A stretch of DNA of 64,000 nt from Pantoea cypripedii (GCF_011395035.1 NZ_CP024768.1:1299377-1363376); one strand, 5' to 3'. Numbered from the stretch's first letter, positions 24,588 to 32,629 are shown. Notes: generated from the sequence alone by a model not told the origin. A program made the numbers and translations.

Positions 24588-26858
24588 TTACGGCGTCGGT
24601 GGCAGAGCCGGGAAGCTGGCGGCGGATGCCACGTCGCTGCCGGTTTGCATCACCTCCACCGTCTGATGCGGCGCTTTAATCCCCGCCGCTTCAAAATGTT
24701 TTTTCACTTTGTCGTCCAGTGCAAACCTCACCGACCACTGCTTCAGGGGCTGGGTGGTGAAGGAGACACGGACGGTAAAGGATTGGCTGGTCAGCCCGAC
24801 CAGCCCGGCAAAGCTCGGCTCGCCAATCACCATGCCGCGAATTTCCGGATTTTCCAGCAGCTCCTGCACTGCCGCCTGCAAGGTGGCGTTTACTCTCGCC
24901 GTGTCTTCGCTGCGATCGACATCATAGTTGGCAACAAACGAGCCGATACCGCGCACAAAGTTGGCGAAGGTGGTGATGGATGACCACGGAATAATATTCA
25001 GCGCACCGGTATCCTGACGCACCCCGACTGATCGAATCGACATCCGTTCCACCGTGCCGGTGATGCTGCCAATGGTCACCAGATCGCCGGTATTCATACC
25101 GTTCTCAAACTGGATAAAGATGCCGGTGATGATGTCTTTGACCAGCGTTTGCGAACCAAACGACACCGCCAGCCCCAGCGCCCCGGCTCCGGCCAGCAGC
25201 GGGGCGATATTCACGCCCACTTCGGACAGTAAAATCATGATGGTGATGGTGCTGATCACCACCGCCAGCGCATTGCGGAACAGCGTCAGCAGCGTGCGGG
25301 TACGGGCGCTGGGCATCGGGCGGCCATGAGAATCGGATGCCAGGCGGCTTTCAATCAGGCTGGCGAGCAGCGTCCAGCCAATGGCGGATAGCAGCACGAT
25401 CATCACGATGCGGATCATCACATCGACCATCTTCTGTCCGGCACCAAATGTCAGCCAGTGCCAGAGGTCAAACAGGTTCCATGCATTGAGCAGCATCAGT
25501 AGCGTGGCAAACACGGTGATCACGCGCGCCAGTTTCAGCAGCGCCTTCACCCAATCGTTCACGCGTTTTTGCAGTTCAGGATAGTTACGCCGCATATCCG
25601 GTGACAGGGTCAGCGTTTTGCCGATCCAGCGCGTCAGCATGCCGGAAATCAGCGCGGCGATACCGATGATCGCCAGGCTGCGTACCGTGGCGGACATCAT
25701 AAACTTCAGACTGTCGCCGGGATTGAAAATGGAGAACAGGAACAGTGCGATAAAATAAGCGCTCGCCAGCCAGTGCCATACCATGCCAAAGGCGCGGATA
25801 AACAGCGCGAAGAAGCTCAGGCTGCGGTCAGCCAGGCGTGATAATTCTTCATGGATATTGCGCTTGTTACGAAAAATCAGCCACAGCGCCCACACCGTCA
25901 TGATGCCCATCACCAGCACGTTAACCAGCGCGGCGACCTGCATATTCACCTGATTGGACACAATCGGTACCACCACCAGCAAGCCGTAGCCAATGGTGCC
26001 GCTCAGCCAGCTCAGGCGGGTGTTCCAGTAGCTGGCGCGTGCATCGGACAAATGAAAAAACCGCAGGGCAGGGAAGCGCGGGCAAAAAATCAGGCGCAGC
26101 ACCGCTTTGAAAAACTCAATTAGCGCAAAAGCGTTCAGGAACAGGCCCTGCTGATAGGCGATGGTGCGATTATCGCCGTGGTAATTGTCACTGATGATCT
26201 GGCCGAGAAACAGCGTCAACGCCAGCAGCAGTAAATCCATGATAAAGGCCAGCACAATGGTGGCGGGCAGATGCAGCCATTTGCTGCGTTCCAGATTGTG
26301 GTTGCGGCCCCAGCGTCCCATGCGTTGCCAGATCGGCCCCATCAGGCGGCGTGCCAGCCAGTAAAAGGCAAACACCGCAGCGGCCAGACCGGCAAAGTGT
26401 TTCAGGGCGTTGAGGAAGGTTTGCTGGTTGAATGCCTTGTGTGGCGCGTTAGCAATGCTGTCGTGCAGCCGGACAAACTGCGATGCGACGGCACCGCCGT
26501 ATTCGCGGGTGACGCTGGTGACACTCTCCAGCACCGTGGGGTCTTGCGCGTCTGCCTGCGGCGGGGCCAGCACCGGTTCCTGGTTGGTGGCGGTGCTGGT
26601 GGAGGCCTGGCGCAGCTGATCAATCAGCTCCTGACGCGAGTCGTTATTTTCCAGAATGTTAGCCAGCGCCGCATAAGCAGCTTTTTTCTCTTCCAGGGTG
26701 GGGGCTTTGTCGGTGGTCGTGGCTGGCGGCGGTGATTGTTGAGCGGCAACGGCGGCCTGTGGCAGGGTGACGGCCTGGGAAGCCGGGATCAGCAACAGGA
26801 AAATAACACACAGGCTCCAGCGAATGGCACGATGCCATAGTGGGCTGGCAAACGACAT
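24588..26858 (-). CDS. ybiO: Mechanosensitive channel protein YbiO
   Basis: A 756-residue large MscS-family channel. It has an N-terminal signal peptide (ends near ASQAVT), a periplasmic coiled region rich in Gln/Ala, many membrane segments, and a C-terminal MscS core with the pore helix GLAVSFGSQTLVKDIITG and the beta domain NTGDLVTIGSITGTVERMSIRS. It relieves membrane tension during osmotic downshock. AAGGAG lies 7 bp before the ATG. Confidence 0.94.
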   Translation of the reverse strand: MSFASPLWHRAIRWSLCVIFLLLIPASQAVTLPQAAVAAQQSPPPATTTDKAPTLEEKKAAYAALANILENNDSRQELIDQLRQASTSTATNQEPVLAPPQADAQDPTVLESVTSVTREYGGAVASQFVRLHDSIANAPHKAFNQQTFLNALKHFAGLAAAVFAFYWLARRLMGPIWQRMGRWGRNHNLERSKWLHLPATIVLAFIMDLLLLALTLFLGQIISDNYHGDNRTIAYQQGLFLNAFALIEFFKAVLRLIFCPRFPALRFFHLSDARASYWNTRLSWLSGTIGYGLLVVVPIVSNQVNMQVAALVNVLVMGIMTVWALWLIFRNKRNIHEELSRLADRSLSFFALFIRAFGMVWHWLASAYFIALFLFSIFNPGDSLKFMMSATVRSLAIIGIAALISGMLTRWIGKTLTLSPDMRRNYPELQKRVNDWVKALLKLARVITVFATLLMLLNAWNLFDLWHWLTFGAGQKMVDVMIRIVMIVLLSAIGWTLLASLIESRLASDSHGRPMPSARTRTLLTLFRNALAVVISTITIMILLSEVGVNIAPLLAGAGALGLAVSFGSQTLVKDIITGIFIQFENGMNTGDLVTIGSITGTVERMSIRSVGVRQDTGALNIIPWSSITTFANFVRGIGSFVANYDVDRSEDTARVNATLQAAVQELLENPEIRGMVIGEPSFAGLVGLTSQSFTVRVSFTTQPLKQWSVRFALDDKVKKHFEAAGIKAPHQTVEVMQTGSDVASAASFPALPPTP

Positions 26859-26930
26859 GGCTTTCTCCTTGGGCTTAGCACAAGGGAAAAGTATAGACAG
26901 CGAGGGAGGGAGAAGAGTCTGAAAGGGTCC

Positions 26931-26983
26931 AGGTGCGCATGAATGCGCACCCTACGGTGTAGGGTCGGCATTAATGCCGACCT
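26931..26983. repeat. Pair of palindromes in opposite orientation (GTAGGGT family)
   Basis: Two 20-bp palindromes, 26932-26951 (GGTGCGC core) and 26963-26982 (GGTCGGC core), flanked as CAGGT..ACCCTAC and GTAGGGT..ACCTG. Same layout as 9497-9559 but with a different, still self-complementary stem. It lies between glnQ and ybiO. Confidence 0.78.
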
Positions 26984-26988
26984 GGGAT

Positions 26989-27711
26989 TTAAGAAACGTG
27001 TTGTAAAAACTCGCGCAGACGATCGCTCGGCGGGTTGGTGATCAACGCGTCCGGGTCACCATCTTGGGCGATGGTGCCTTTGTCGATGAAGATCAGGCGC
27101 GATGCCACTTTCTGGGCGAAGCCGACTTCGTGCGTCACGATCACCATGGTCATGCCTTCTTCGGCCAGATCCTGCATCACTTTCAGCACTTCATGACGCA
27201 GTTCCGGGTCGAGTGCTGAAGTTGGCTCATCAAACAGCATCATTTTCGGCTTCACCGCCAGCGCACGGGCAATGGCGACGCGCTGCTGCTGGCCCCCGGA
27301 CAGTTCAGACGGGAAGTGATGTGCACGTTCAGCAAGACCGACTTTGCCCAGCAGTTCACGCGCCAGTTTTTGCGCGTCTTCTTTCTTCGCACCGCGCACG
27401 CGGATGGGACCAAAGGCCACGTTATCCAGGGCGCTCATTTGCGGGAACAGGTGGAACTGCTGGAACACCATACCGGCTTCCTGACGAATCAGGCGTTCGT
27501 CGACTTTCGGGTCATTAACCTTCATGCCGTCAACGATCAGATCACCGGTGGTGATCTCTTCCAGCTTGTTAATGCAACGCAGCAGCGTCGATTTACCGGA
27601 ACCCGAAGGGCCGATAATCACCACCACTTCACCCTGATTAATCTTCAGGTTGATGTCGTGCAGTACCTGCGTCTGGCCGAAGTTTTTAGAGACGTTTTTA
27701 AATTCAATCAC
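26989..27711 (-). CDS. glnQ: Glutamine ABC transporter ATPase
   Basis: A 240-residue ATPase nearly identical in pattern to E. coli GlnQ: Walker A GPSGSGKST, signature LSGGQQQRVAIARAL, Walker B MMLFDEPTSALDPEL. It powers glutamine uptake with GlnP and GlnH. The start is GTG, overlapping the glnP stop by 4 bp (GTGA), so translation is coupled. Confidence 0.97.
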   Translation of the reverse strand: MIEFKNVSKNFGQTQVLHDINLKINQGEVVVIIGPSGSGKSTLLRCINKLEEITTGDLIVDGMKVNDPKVDERLIRQEAGMVFQQFHLFPQMSALDNVAFGPIRVRGAKKEDAQKLARELLGKVGLAERAHHFPSELSGGQQQRVAIARALAVKPKMMLFDEPTSALDPELRHEVLKVMQDLAEEGMTMVIVTHEVGFAQKVASRLIFIDKGTIAQDGDPDALITNPPSDRLREFLQHVS

Positions 27712-28367
27712 AGGATTTTCACCCTTTTCTCAATACGGCGCAGCACAAAGCTCAACACCAGCGTAATAATCAGATAGATAACGGCAACGGCGCTCCAGAT
27801 CTCCAGTGCGCGGAAGTTACCGGCAATGATCTCCTGGCCCTGACGCGTCAGTTCGGCCACGCCAATGACGATAAACAACGAAGTGTCTTTGATGCTGACA
27901 ATCCACTGGTTACCCAGCGGCGGCAGCATACGGCGCAGCGCCAGCGGCATGATCACATAGCGCAGCGTTTCGCGGCGCGACAGACCCAGCGCCAGACCAG
28001 CTTCACGGAAGCCTTTGTTGATCGACAGCACCGCACCACGGGTAATTTCCGCGATATAGGCACCCGAGTTGATCATGATGGTCACCACCGCGGCAGTGAA
28101 CGGATCAATACGTAAATCCGGGAAAGCCATCGGCAGGGCGAAGTAGATAAACATCACCTGCACCACAATCGGCGTGCCACGAATTAATTCAATGAAAACC
28201 AGTGCGATGTTGTTAGCGATCCAGCCGCCGTAAGCGCGGGCGAAACCGGCAACCAGGCCGATAATCAAACCGCCGACCAGGCCGAGGACCGAAATAATCA
28301 GGGTCATTTTGGCGCCTTCCAGCAAAATCGGAATGGCAGGCCAAATGACGCTCCAGTCAAACTCCAT
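27708..28367 (-). CDS. glnP: Glutamine ABC transporter permease
   Basis: A 219-residue inner-membrane permease with about five membrane segments. The EAA loop is EAGLALGLSRRETLRYVIMP; ELIRGTPIVVQVMFIYFALP and SIKDTSLFIVIGVAELTRQG are typical. It presumably works as a homodimer with GlnQ. GGAG lies 7 bp before the ATG. An attenuator-like hairpin separates it from glnH. Confidence 0.96.
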   Translation of the reverse strand: MEFDWSVIWPAIPILLEGAKMTLIISVLGLVGGLIIGLVAGFARAYGGWIANNIALVFIELIRGTPIVVQVMFIYFALPMAFPDLRIDPFTAAVVTIMINSGAYIAEITRGAVLSINKGFREAGLALGLSRRETLRYVIMPLALRRMLPPLGNQWIVSIKDTSLFIVIGVAELTRQGQEIIAGNFRALEIWSAVAVIYLIITLVLSFVLRRIEKRVKIL

Positions 28368-28395
28368 GGTGGAACTCCAGAATCTGTTGCGATGG

Positions 28396-28421
28396 AAAAA
28401 GCAGGGCGGAATCAGCCCTGC
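28396..28421 (-). terminator. Attenuator-like hairpin between glnH and glnP
   Basis: On the minus strand a perfect 7-bp stem (GCAGGGC / GCCCTGC, 28401-28421, 7-base loop) is followed by TTTTT. Partial termination here would give more binding protein than permease and ATPase. Confidence 0.65.
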
Positions 28422-28451
28422 TTCAAAGATAAAAGTAGAACAAAATGCGAA

Positions 28452-29198
28452 TTATTTAGGTTCGCTGCCGAACCATTTTTTATAGATGGTGTTGTAAGTG
28501 CCGTTTTCACGCAGGGTTTTCAGCGCGCCGTTCACTTTTTCACGCAGGTCGTCGCTGCCTTTCGGGAAAGCGATGCCGTACTGCTGAGCTTCGATAGATT
28601 CGCCAACCGCTTTGAAGCGGCCTTTGCCCGCAGTGTGGATGAAGTACAGGATGTTCGGCGTATCGTGCAGCACAGCGTCAGCACGGTTGGTGCCTAACTC
28701 CATGTAGGCGTTGTCGATGTTCGGGAACTGACGCAGATCTTTTGATTTGATATGCGCTTTCGCGTAATCAACAGAACCGGTACCGCTTTTCACTGCCACG
28801 ACTTTGCCGTTCAGATCATCGATACTTTTGATGTTGTTTTCGTTTTCACGCACCATCACCAGCAGACCACTCTTGTAGTAGCCGTCTGAGAATTCAATCG
28901 CTTTCTTACGCTCGTCAGTAATGGTGATACCGGCCAGCGCCAGATCCACGTTACGGGTTTGCAGTGCCGGGATGATGCCGCTGAAATCCATTGGCTTCAG
29001 GGTGTAATCCAGTTTCAGCTCTTTAGCGATAGCTGCCCACAGATCGATATCAAAGCCGACGTACTGGTCGCCCTGCTTAAATTCGAACGGAACGAAAGCG
29101 GTGTCAGTGGCGACAACCAGTTTTTTGTCTGCTGCGGTGGATGAAAGGGAGAAGGCCAGCGCCAGGGCTGCCACGGAGACTTTAATCAGTGACTTCAT
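28452..29198 (-). CDS. glnH: Glutamine-binding periplasmic protein
   Basis: A 248-residue solute-binding protein, same length as E. coli GlnH. Residues 1-22 are a signal peptide (ending SSTAA), and the mature protein starts DKKLVVATDTAFVPFEFKQG. GIIPALQTRNVDLALAGITI and SGTGSVDYAK are conserved ligand and hinge segments. Two ATGs are adjacent; the second (29198) is 6 bp from AAGGA and matches the E. coli start. Confidence 0.97.
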   Translation of the reverse strand: MKSLIKVSVAALALAFSLSSTAADKKLVVATDTAFVPFEFKQGDQYVGFDIDLWAAIAKELKLDYTLKPMDFSGIIPALQTRNVDLALAGITITDERKKAIEFSDGYYKSGLLVMVRENENNIKSIDDLNGKVVAVKSGTGSVDYAKAHIKSKDLRQFPNIDNAYMELGTNRADAVLHDTPNILYFIHTAGKGRFKAVGESIEAQQYGIAFPKGSDDLREKVNGALKTLRENGTYNTIYKKWFGSEPK

Positions 29199-29251
29199 CA
29201 TTTTTCCTTATTACCTTCCAGACCAGCTGGCCTGATTTGCGGCTAATCATA

Positions 29252-29267
29252 TGAAAAAACTATGCCA
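29252..29267 (-). promoter_or_regulatory. Candidate sigma-54 promoter of glnHPQ
   Basis: On the minus strand TGGCAT-AGTTT-TTTCA aligns with TGGCAC-N5-TTGCA: the -24 GG is present and the -12 GC is TC. E. coli glnHPQ also uses a weak sigma-54 promoter. NtrC-type sites lie about 75-100 bp upstream. Confidence 0.6.
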
Positions 29268-29339
29268 ACTTTTCATTTGTCGCGAAATCAGCAGGTTGCA
29301 AAGCATTGCTGACACGATTTTGCTTGTATAGAAGAATTT

Positions 29340-29367
29340 GCACCAATATGAAGCACCAAAATAGTGC
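29340..29367 (-). promoter_or_regulatory. NtrC binding sites upstream of glnH
   Basis: GCAC-CAAAATA-GTGC (29353-29367) matches the NtrC consensus GCAC-N7-GTGC exactly; an overlapping weaker copy starts at 29340 (GCAC-CAATATG-AAGC), and more half sites follow to about 29405. Their distance from the sigma-54 site fits nitrogen control. With the promoter and the dps terminator this accounts for the gap 29199-29521. Confidence 0.7.
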
Positions 29368-29480
29368 GCGGTGCTGTTGTGGTGCAGATCTCAGTTTGCA
29401 CCAGAGCGCAGGGCAGGGAAAGCAGGGATGAAGAAATTGTTAACGGTGTCAAAAAAAGCACCAGGATGTTACACAGGCAT

Positions 29481-29503
29481 AAAAAAAGGCGGGAAAACCC
29501 GCC
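29481..29503 (-). terminator. Intrinsic terminator of dps
   Basis: On the minus strand GGCGGG-TTTT-CCCGCC (29488-29503) is followed by seven T, 18 bp after the dps stop. Confidence 0.9.
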
Positions 29504-29521
29504 TTGTTAGGAATTTGCTGA

Positions 29522-30025
29522 TTATTCAATATTGGATTCGATAAACCACAGGAACTTATCGAGATCACGCGACGCAGCGGTGAAAATATCCGCGCTGTCT
29601 TCGTCACTCACTTCGCTGATCGCCTTACGCACGTCATTAGCAACGATGGCATAACGATCGGCCAGCGCTTTTAGGTGATCCTGCACGCTGTGAATGTTGA
29701 GCGGGTAGCTTTTCAGCGGTGTCTTGTCATTGACGACCTGAGAGGTGCCCAGGGCCACGCCACCCAGCTGTACCACACGTTCAGCAATAGTGTCCTGATG
29801 ATCAGTAATCGCGGTACGGAAGCCATCCAGCATTTCATGCACCGCAATAAAGTTCGCTCCGCGCATGTTCCAGTGCGCCTGTTTGGTGATCAGCGACAGG
29901 TCAATAAACTCCACGACCAGACGGTTGAGAACCTCAATGGTGGCTTTCTTCTCACTATCAGCCACGTCGTTGCGGGTGTAAATCAGATCGGAAGATTTTG
30001 TTTTAACCAGTTTTGCGGTACTCAT
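29522..30025 (-). CDS. dps: DNA starvation/stationary-phase protection protein Dps
   Basis: A 167-residue mini-ferritin, same length as E. coli Dps. The ferroxidase ligands lie in LSLITKQAHWNMRGANFIAVHEMLDGF (His, Asp, Glu), and the N-terminal lysines (STAKLVKTK) are those that bind DNA. It forms a dodecamer that oxidises iron with peroxide and compacts DNA. Two ATGs are adjacent; the second is taken as in E. coli, with AGAGGA upstream. Confidence 0.97.
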   Translation of the reverse strand: MSTAKLVKTKSSDLIYTRNDVADSEKKATIEVLNRLVVEFIDLSLITKQAHWNMRGANFIAVHEMLDGFRTAITDHQDTIAERVVQLGGVALGTSQVVNDKTPLKSYPLNIHSVQDHLKALADRYAIVANDVRKAISEVSDEDSADIFTAASRDLDKFLWFIESNIE

Positions 30026-30073
30026 CATTAAAGTCCTCTCGTTGATGGGTTGTCCTAATCAAGTACGGGAATA

Positions 30074-30080
30074 AGTATAG
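30074..30080 (-). promoter_or_regulatory. Candidate dps promoter -10 (CTATACT)
   Basis: On the minus strand GCTATACTTATTCCCG resembles the E. coli dps promoter region; CTATACT is the form of -10 preferred by sigma-S. It lies about 50 bp before the start codon. No confident OxyR or IHF site could be marked by eye; the rest of 30081-30301 is AT-rich with no gene seen. Confidence 0.55.
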
Positions 30081-30301
30081 CAGCACTTTTCTGCCATGCA
30101 GGATTGATTCAGTCAATATCAGGAATAGGTAAACACAAATTGATCATCGGCAACGGATTAAATGCCGATGGAGAGAGGGGGCCGGGAAATTTAATATTAT
30201 CAGTAAGATAAAATATGACTGTTAATTTTCATTCATCAATGTTGCAAAATAATAACAGAATGGTCGAAGCAACAATTAAAATTGATAATGAGAACGTTTT
30301 A

Positions 30302-30335
30302 TATATTCAGCTGACCCATCGGCCAGCTGAATATA
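30302..30335 (-). terminator. Stem-loop downstream of rhtA
   Basis: A perfect 12-bp inverted repeat (TATATTCAGCTG / CAGCTGAATATA) with a 10-base loop starts 8 bp after the rhtA stop. The minus-strand T-run after it is poor, so it may be a weak terminator or a 3'-end stabiliser. Confidence 0.6.
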
Positions 30336-30342
30336 GCGTGGA

Positions 30343-31251
30343 TTACTGTGGCGGATTTAAATCGATTTTATTAATTTGTGCCGCTTTTTGTTTCATGGTC
30401 AGGGTGGAACCGGCAGACGCGACAATGATCGCCAGCAGAGCAACCCACTGTTTTAGCGTCAGCAATTCGCCGAGGAACAACATGCCGGATAACGCCGCCA
30501 TGGCCGGTTCCAGACTCATCAGCGTACCAAAAATGCGGGCGGGGAGGCGTGTTAACGCCATCATCTCCAGCGAATAGGGAATGGCGCTGGAAAGCAGGGC
30601 AATCACCAGCGCCAGCGGTAAAATTTCCCAATGCCAGATGCCGCTATGGGCAAAGGTCAATCCGAGCGGGACAAAGATGATGGAAGCGATCAGCGAACCC
30701 ATCGCCACCGTGGCCGGACCATGCTCAGCCCCGGCGCGTTGTCCTGCCAGAATATAAACAGCCCAGCAGGCACCGGCACCTACCGCCAGCAAGGCACCGA
30801 GCGGATCAATATGGCTTATCCCGGTGCCAATCGGCAGCAGAAACCACAGGCCGGTTACCGCCAGCAGCACCCAGAGGAAATCCAGCGGGCGACGTGAGCC
30901 GAGCAGTGCCAGCGTCAGCGGGCCGGTAAATTCCAGGCCAACCGCCACGCCAAGTGGCACGGTGCGGATCGAGAGATAAAAAAGATAATTCATACAACCG
31001 AGCGCCAGGCCATACATCAGCAATGGCATGCGCTGCTCACGCGTGAAGCGTAAACGCCAGGGTTTAAAGATGGCGCAGAGGATTAGGGTGCCAAGCCCGA
31101 GACGCAGCGCGGTGATACCCGGCGCACCAACGGTGGGAAACAGCGATTTAGCCAGTGATGCACCGCCTTGCAGCGAAAGCATGGCAATCAGCAACACGGC
31201 GATGGGGAAAAACACCGGCGTCAGTTTTTGGGTCGTCAGAGGTGCGGACAT
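30343..31251 (-). CDS. rhtA: Threonine/homoserine exporter RhtA
   Basis: A 302-residue DMT-superfamily exporter with ten predicted membrane segments in two EamA repeats. LQGGASLAKSLFPTVGAPG, MNYLFYLSIRTVPLGVAVGLEFTGPL-like and GQRAGAEHGPATVA segments match E. coli RhtA. It exports threonine and homoserine. The frame is open further upstream, but the ATG at 31251 gives a length and N terminus like E. coli; its ribosome site is poor. Placed between dps and ompX as in E. coli. Confidence 0.93.
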   Translation of the reverse strand: MSAPLTTQKLTPVFFPIAVLLIAMLSLQGGASLAKSLFPTVGAPGITALRLGLGTLILCAIFKPWRLRFTREQRMPLLMYGLALGCMNYLFYLSIRTVPLGVAVGLEFTGPLTLALLGSRRPLDFLWVLLAVTGLWFLLPIGTGISHIDPLGALLAVGAGACWAVYILAGQRAGAEHGPATVAMGSLIASIIFVPLGLTFAHSGIWHWEILPLALVIALLSSAIPYSLEMMALTRLPARIFGTLMSLEPAMAALSGMLFLGELLTLKQWVALLAIIVASAGSTLTMKQKAAQINKIDLNPPQ

Positions 31252-31629
31252 CCTGGAATCAATTCCTGTTGTTATTAACATCAAAGTAACAGCCAGCAGT
31301 GTAAAGGAATTGAGGGCAAATAAGGAGGCGCACATCAGGTAAAAATAAGCGAAACGGCTGATGAGAAAATAGCCGATTCCAGGGCCGGTTAAGTAAAGAA
31401 ATGTCAGATTAGTTTAGGAATTTACTTAAAGGTGTAACTGATGGATAGAAAATTCATTGCAAAAAGATGACGCTTTTTATAAGAAAAATGAATGACATAG
31501 GAAACTTCATTAACTTTCTGTTACACCAAACAATCTGTTAGACAACAAAATAGCGGCAGAGTTTCGCGCTATTTTTTGTTATATTTTCAGCGTTGTCAGG
31601 AGAGAAGTTTTATCACATTTGAGGTGGTT
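31252..31629. other. Divergent rhtA-ompX intergenic region with terminator-like hairpin
   Basis: The 378-bp gap is AT-rich. A 7-bp stem (AATAGCG at 31549-31555, CGCTATT at 31567-31573) followed by TTTTTT on the plus strand lies 53 bp before ompX. It could end a small RNA made from upstream or act as an ompX leader attenuator. No small open frame with a good ribosome site was seen. Confidence 0.4.
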
Positions 31630-32139
31630 ATGAAAAAAATTGCATGTCTTTCAGCACTGGCTTGTGTACTGGCAGTATCCGCAGGTTCTGCCATGGCTCA
31701 GAGCACCGTTACCGGTGGTTACGCTCAGAGCGATATGCAGGGTGTTGCCAACAAAGCTAACGGCTTCAACCTGAAATACCGTTACGAAGATGGTACTAAC
31801 CCGCTGGGTTGGATCGGTTCTTTCACCTACACCGAGAAAGATCGTACTGACGCTGGCGTGTACAATAAAGGCCAGTACTACGGTATCACCGGTGGTCCTG
31901 CTTACCGTCTGAACGACTGGGCGAGCATCTACGGTGTTGTCGGTATCGGTTACGGCAAATTCCAGTCTAACGGTGTTGACCGTCAGAAATCTGACACCAG
32001 CGACGTAGGTTTCTCTTACGGTGCCGGTATGCAGTTCAACCCGATTCAGAACGTTGCACTGGACGTGGGCTACGAGCAGAGCCGCATCCGCAGCGTCGAC
32101 GTGGGCACCTGGATTGCTGGCGTAGGTTACAGCTTCTAA
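31630..32139 (+). CDS. ompX: Outer membrane protein OmpX
   Basis: A 169-residue eight-stranded beta barrel. Residues 1-23 are a signal peptide (ending GSAMA-QST). Alternating hydrophobic strands and a terminal ..IAGVGYSF with a final Phe are typical of outer membrane insertion by BAM. The related E. coli protein affects adhesion and stress signalling. GAGGTGG lies just before the ATG at 31630. Codons are of the highly expressed type. Confidence 0.96.
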   Translation: MKKIACLSALACVLAVSAGSAMAQSTVTGGYAQSDMQGVANKANGFNLKYRYEDGTNPLGWIGSFTYTEKDRTDAGVYNKGQYYGITGGPAYRLNDWASIYGVVGIGYGKFQSNGVDRQKSDTSDVGFSYGAGMQFNPIQNVALDVGYEQSRIRSVDVGTWIAGVGYSF

Positions 32140-32171
32140 GTTTTTGCTTAGACCAGAGTTGCAAACGAAAA

Positions 32172-32194
32172 CGGCCCCAAGGGGCCGTTTTTTT
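32172..32194 (+). terminator. Intrinsic terminator of ompX
   Basis: ACGGCCCC-AA-GGGGCCGT followed by seven T about 32 bp after the ompX stop. Confidence 0.92.
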
Positions 32195-32207
32195 ATGCAT
32201 AAAAAAA

Positions 32208-32230
32208 CAGCGCGATAAATCGCGCCGCTT
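32208..32230. repeat. Palindromic unit, GCGCGAT..ATCGCGC family
   Basis: AGCGCGATAAATCGCGC plus CGCT, between the convergent ompX and mntS genes. Confidence 0.7.
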
Positions 32231-32254
32231 CAGAATGTATGTCAATGAGGGCGC

Positions 32255-32449
32255 TTAACCGCGCCAGATCAGGTTCGGGCAGGGGCGTTCGGCAATTTTT
32301 TTGCCGGTGAGCTTTTCGATCAGCATCAGACGCAGCGCAAACGGTGAGCGGCTCAACAGGCACAGCAGTGACTTCAGCTCGAAAGCTGATGCGCTTTTTT
32401 CCGCCTGGAAGCATTTGCCACAGTCGAGGCAGCTTTTCATGGTGGTCAT
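32255..32449 (-). CDS. mntS: Small manganese chaperone MntS, N-terminally extended
   Basis: A 64-residue protein. Its middle (LLSRSPFALRLMLIEKL) matches E. coli MntS (VFSHSPFKVRLMLLSML), the 42-residue peptide induced when manganese is scarce and thought to keep manganese in the cell by inhibiting export. About 25 extra N-terminal residues carry a Cys cluster, CLDCGKC, absent from E. coli MntS. The start at 32449 follows GGAGG by 5 bp. It is the second gene after a 25-residue peptide gene (13 bp apart) and lies next to mntR, as in E. coli. Identification rests on the short motif and synteny. Confidence 0.85.
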   Translation of the reverse strand: MTTMKSCLDCGKCFQAEKSASAFELKSLLCLLSRSPFALRLMLIEKLTGKKIAERPCPNLIWRG

Positions 32450-32462
32450 GTTCACCTCCCGA

Positions 32463-32540
32463 TTATTGACGACGTAACAGTAAGCACAGCCCCGCGATGA
32501 ACAGCAGGAAAAGGAGCAACAGCAAATAAGGTTCATGCAT
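32463..32540 (-). CDS. 25-residue hydrophobic membrane peptide upstream of mntS
   Basis: ATG-CAT-GAA... encodes 25 residues: MHEPY, then one Leu/Phe-rich membrane segment, ending CLLLRRQ. A strong AAGGAGG lies 6 bp before the ATG, and the stop is 13 bp before the mntS start codon, so it is the first gene of the mntS transcript below the MntR boxes. The basic tail suggests the C terminus stays in the cytoplasm. It is not known to me from E. coli, where mntS stands alone. Function unknown; a partner for MntS or for a manganese transporter is an inference from position. Confidence 0.72.
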   Translation of the reverse strand: MHEPYLLLLLFLLFIAGLCLLLRRQ

Positions 32541-32582
32541 TTTTTGCCTCCTTTGTGAGCATTGCTGCTTACATTATCATCG

Positions 32583-32623
32583 AATATAGCATCGGCTATA
32601 CCCTTTAGCCAATGCTATTTAGG
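32583..32623. promoter_or_regulatory. Two MntR boxes over the mntS promoter
   Basis: Two inverted repeats lie side by side: AATATAGCATCGGCTATA (32583-32600) and TTTAGCCAATGCTATTT (32604-32620), both like the MntR operator of mntH and mntS. On the minus strand a promoter TTGGCT-N18-TATATT (-35 at 32612-32607, -10 at 32588-32583) lies inside them, so bound Mn-MntR would shut off the mntS unit. Confidence 0.78.
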
Positions 32624-32629
32624 AAAATT

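Noticed and set aside
29270..29320. An alternative sigma-54 promoter near TTGCAAAGCATTGCTGACA
   Set aside because: The spacing between the TGTCAG-like and TTGCA parts on the minus strand is two bases too long; the site at 29252-29267 fits better.
30215..30577. Plus-strand 120-codon frame between dps and rhtA
   Set aside because: Its second half lies antisense to rhtA, and the first part is AT-rich promoter sequence with no clear ribosome site.
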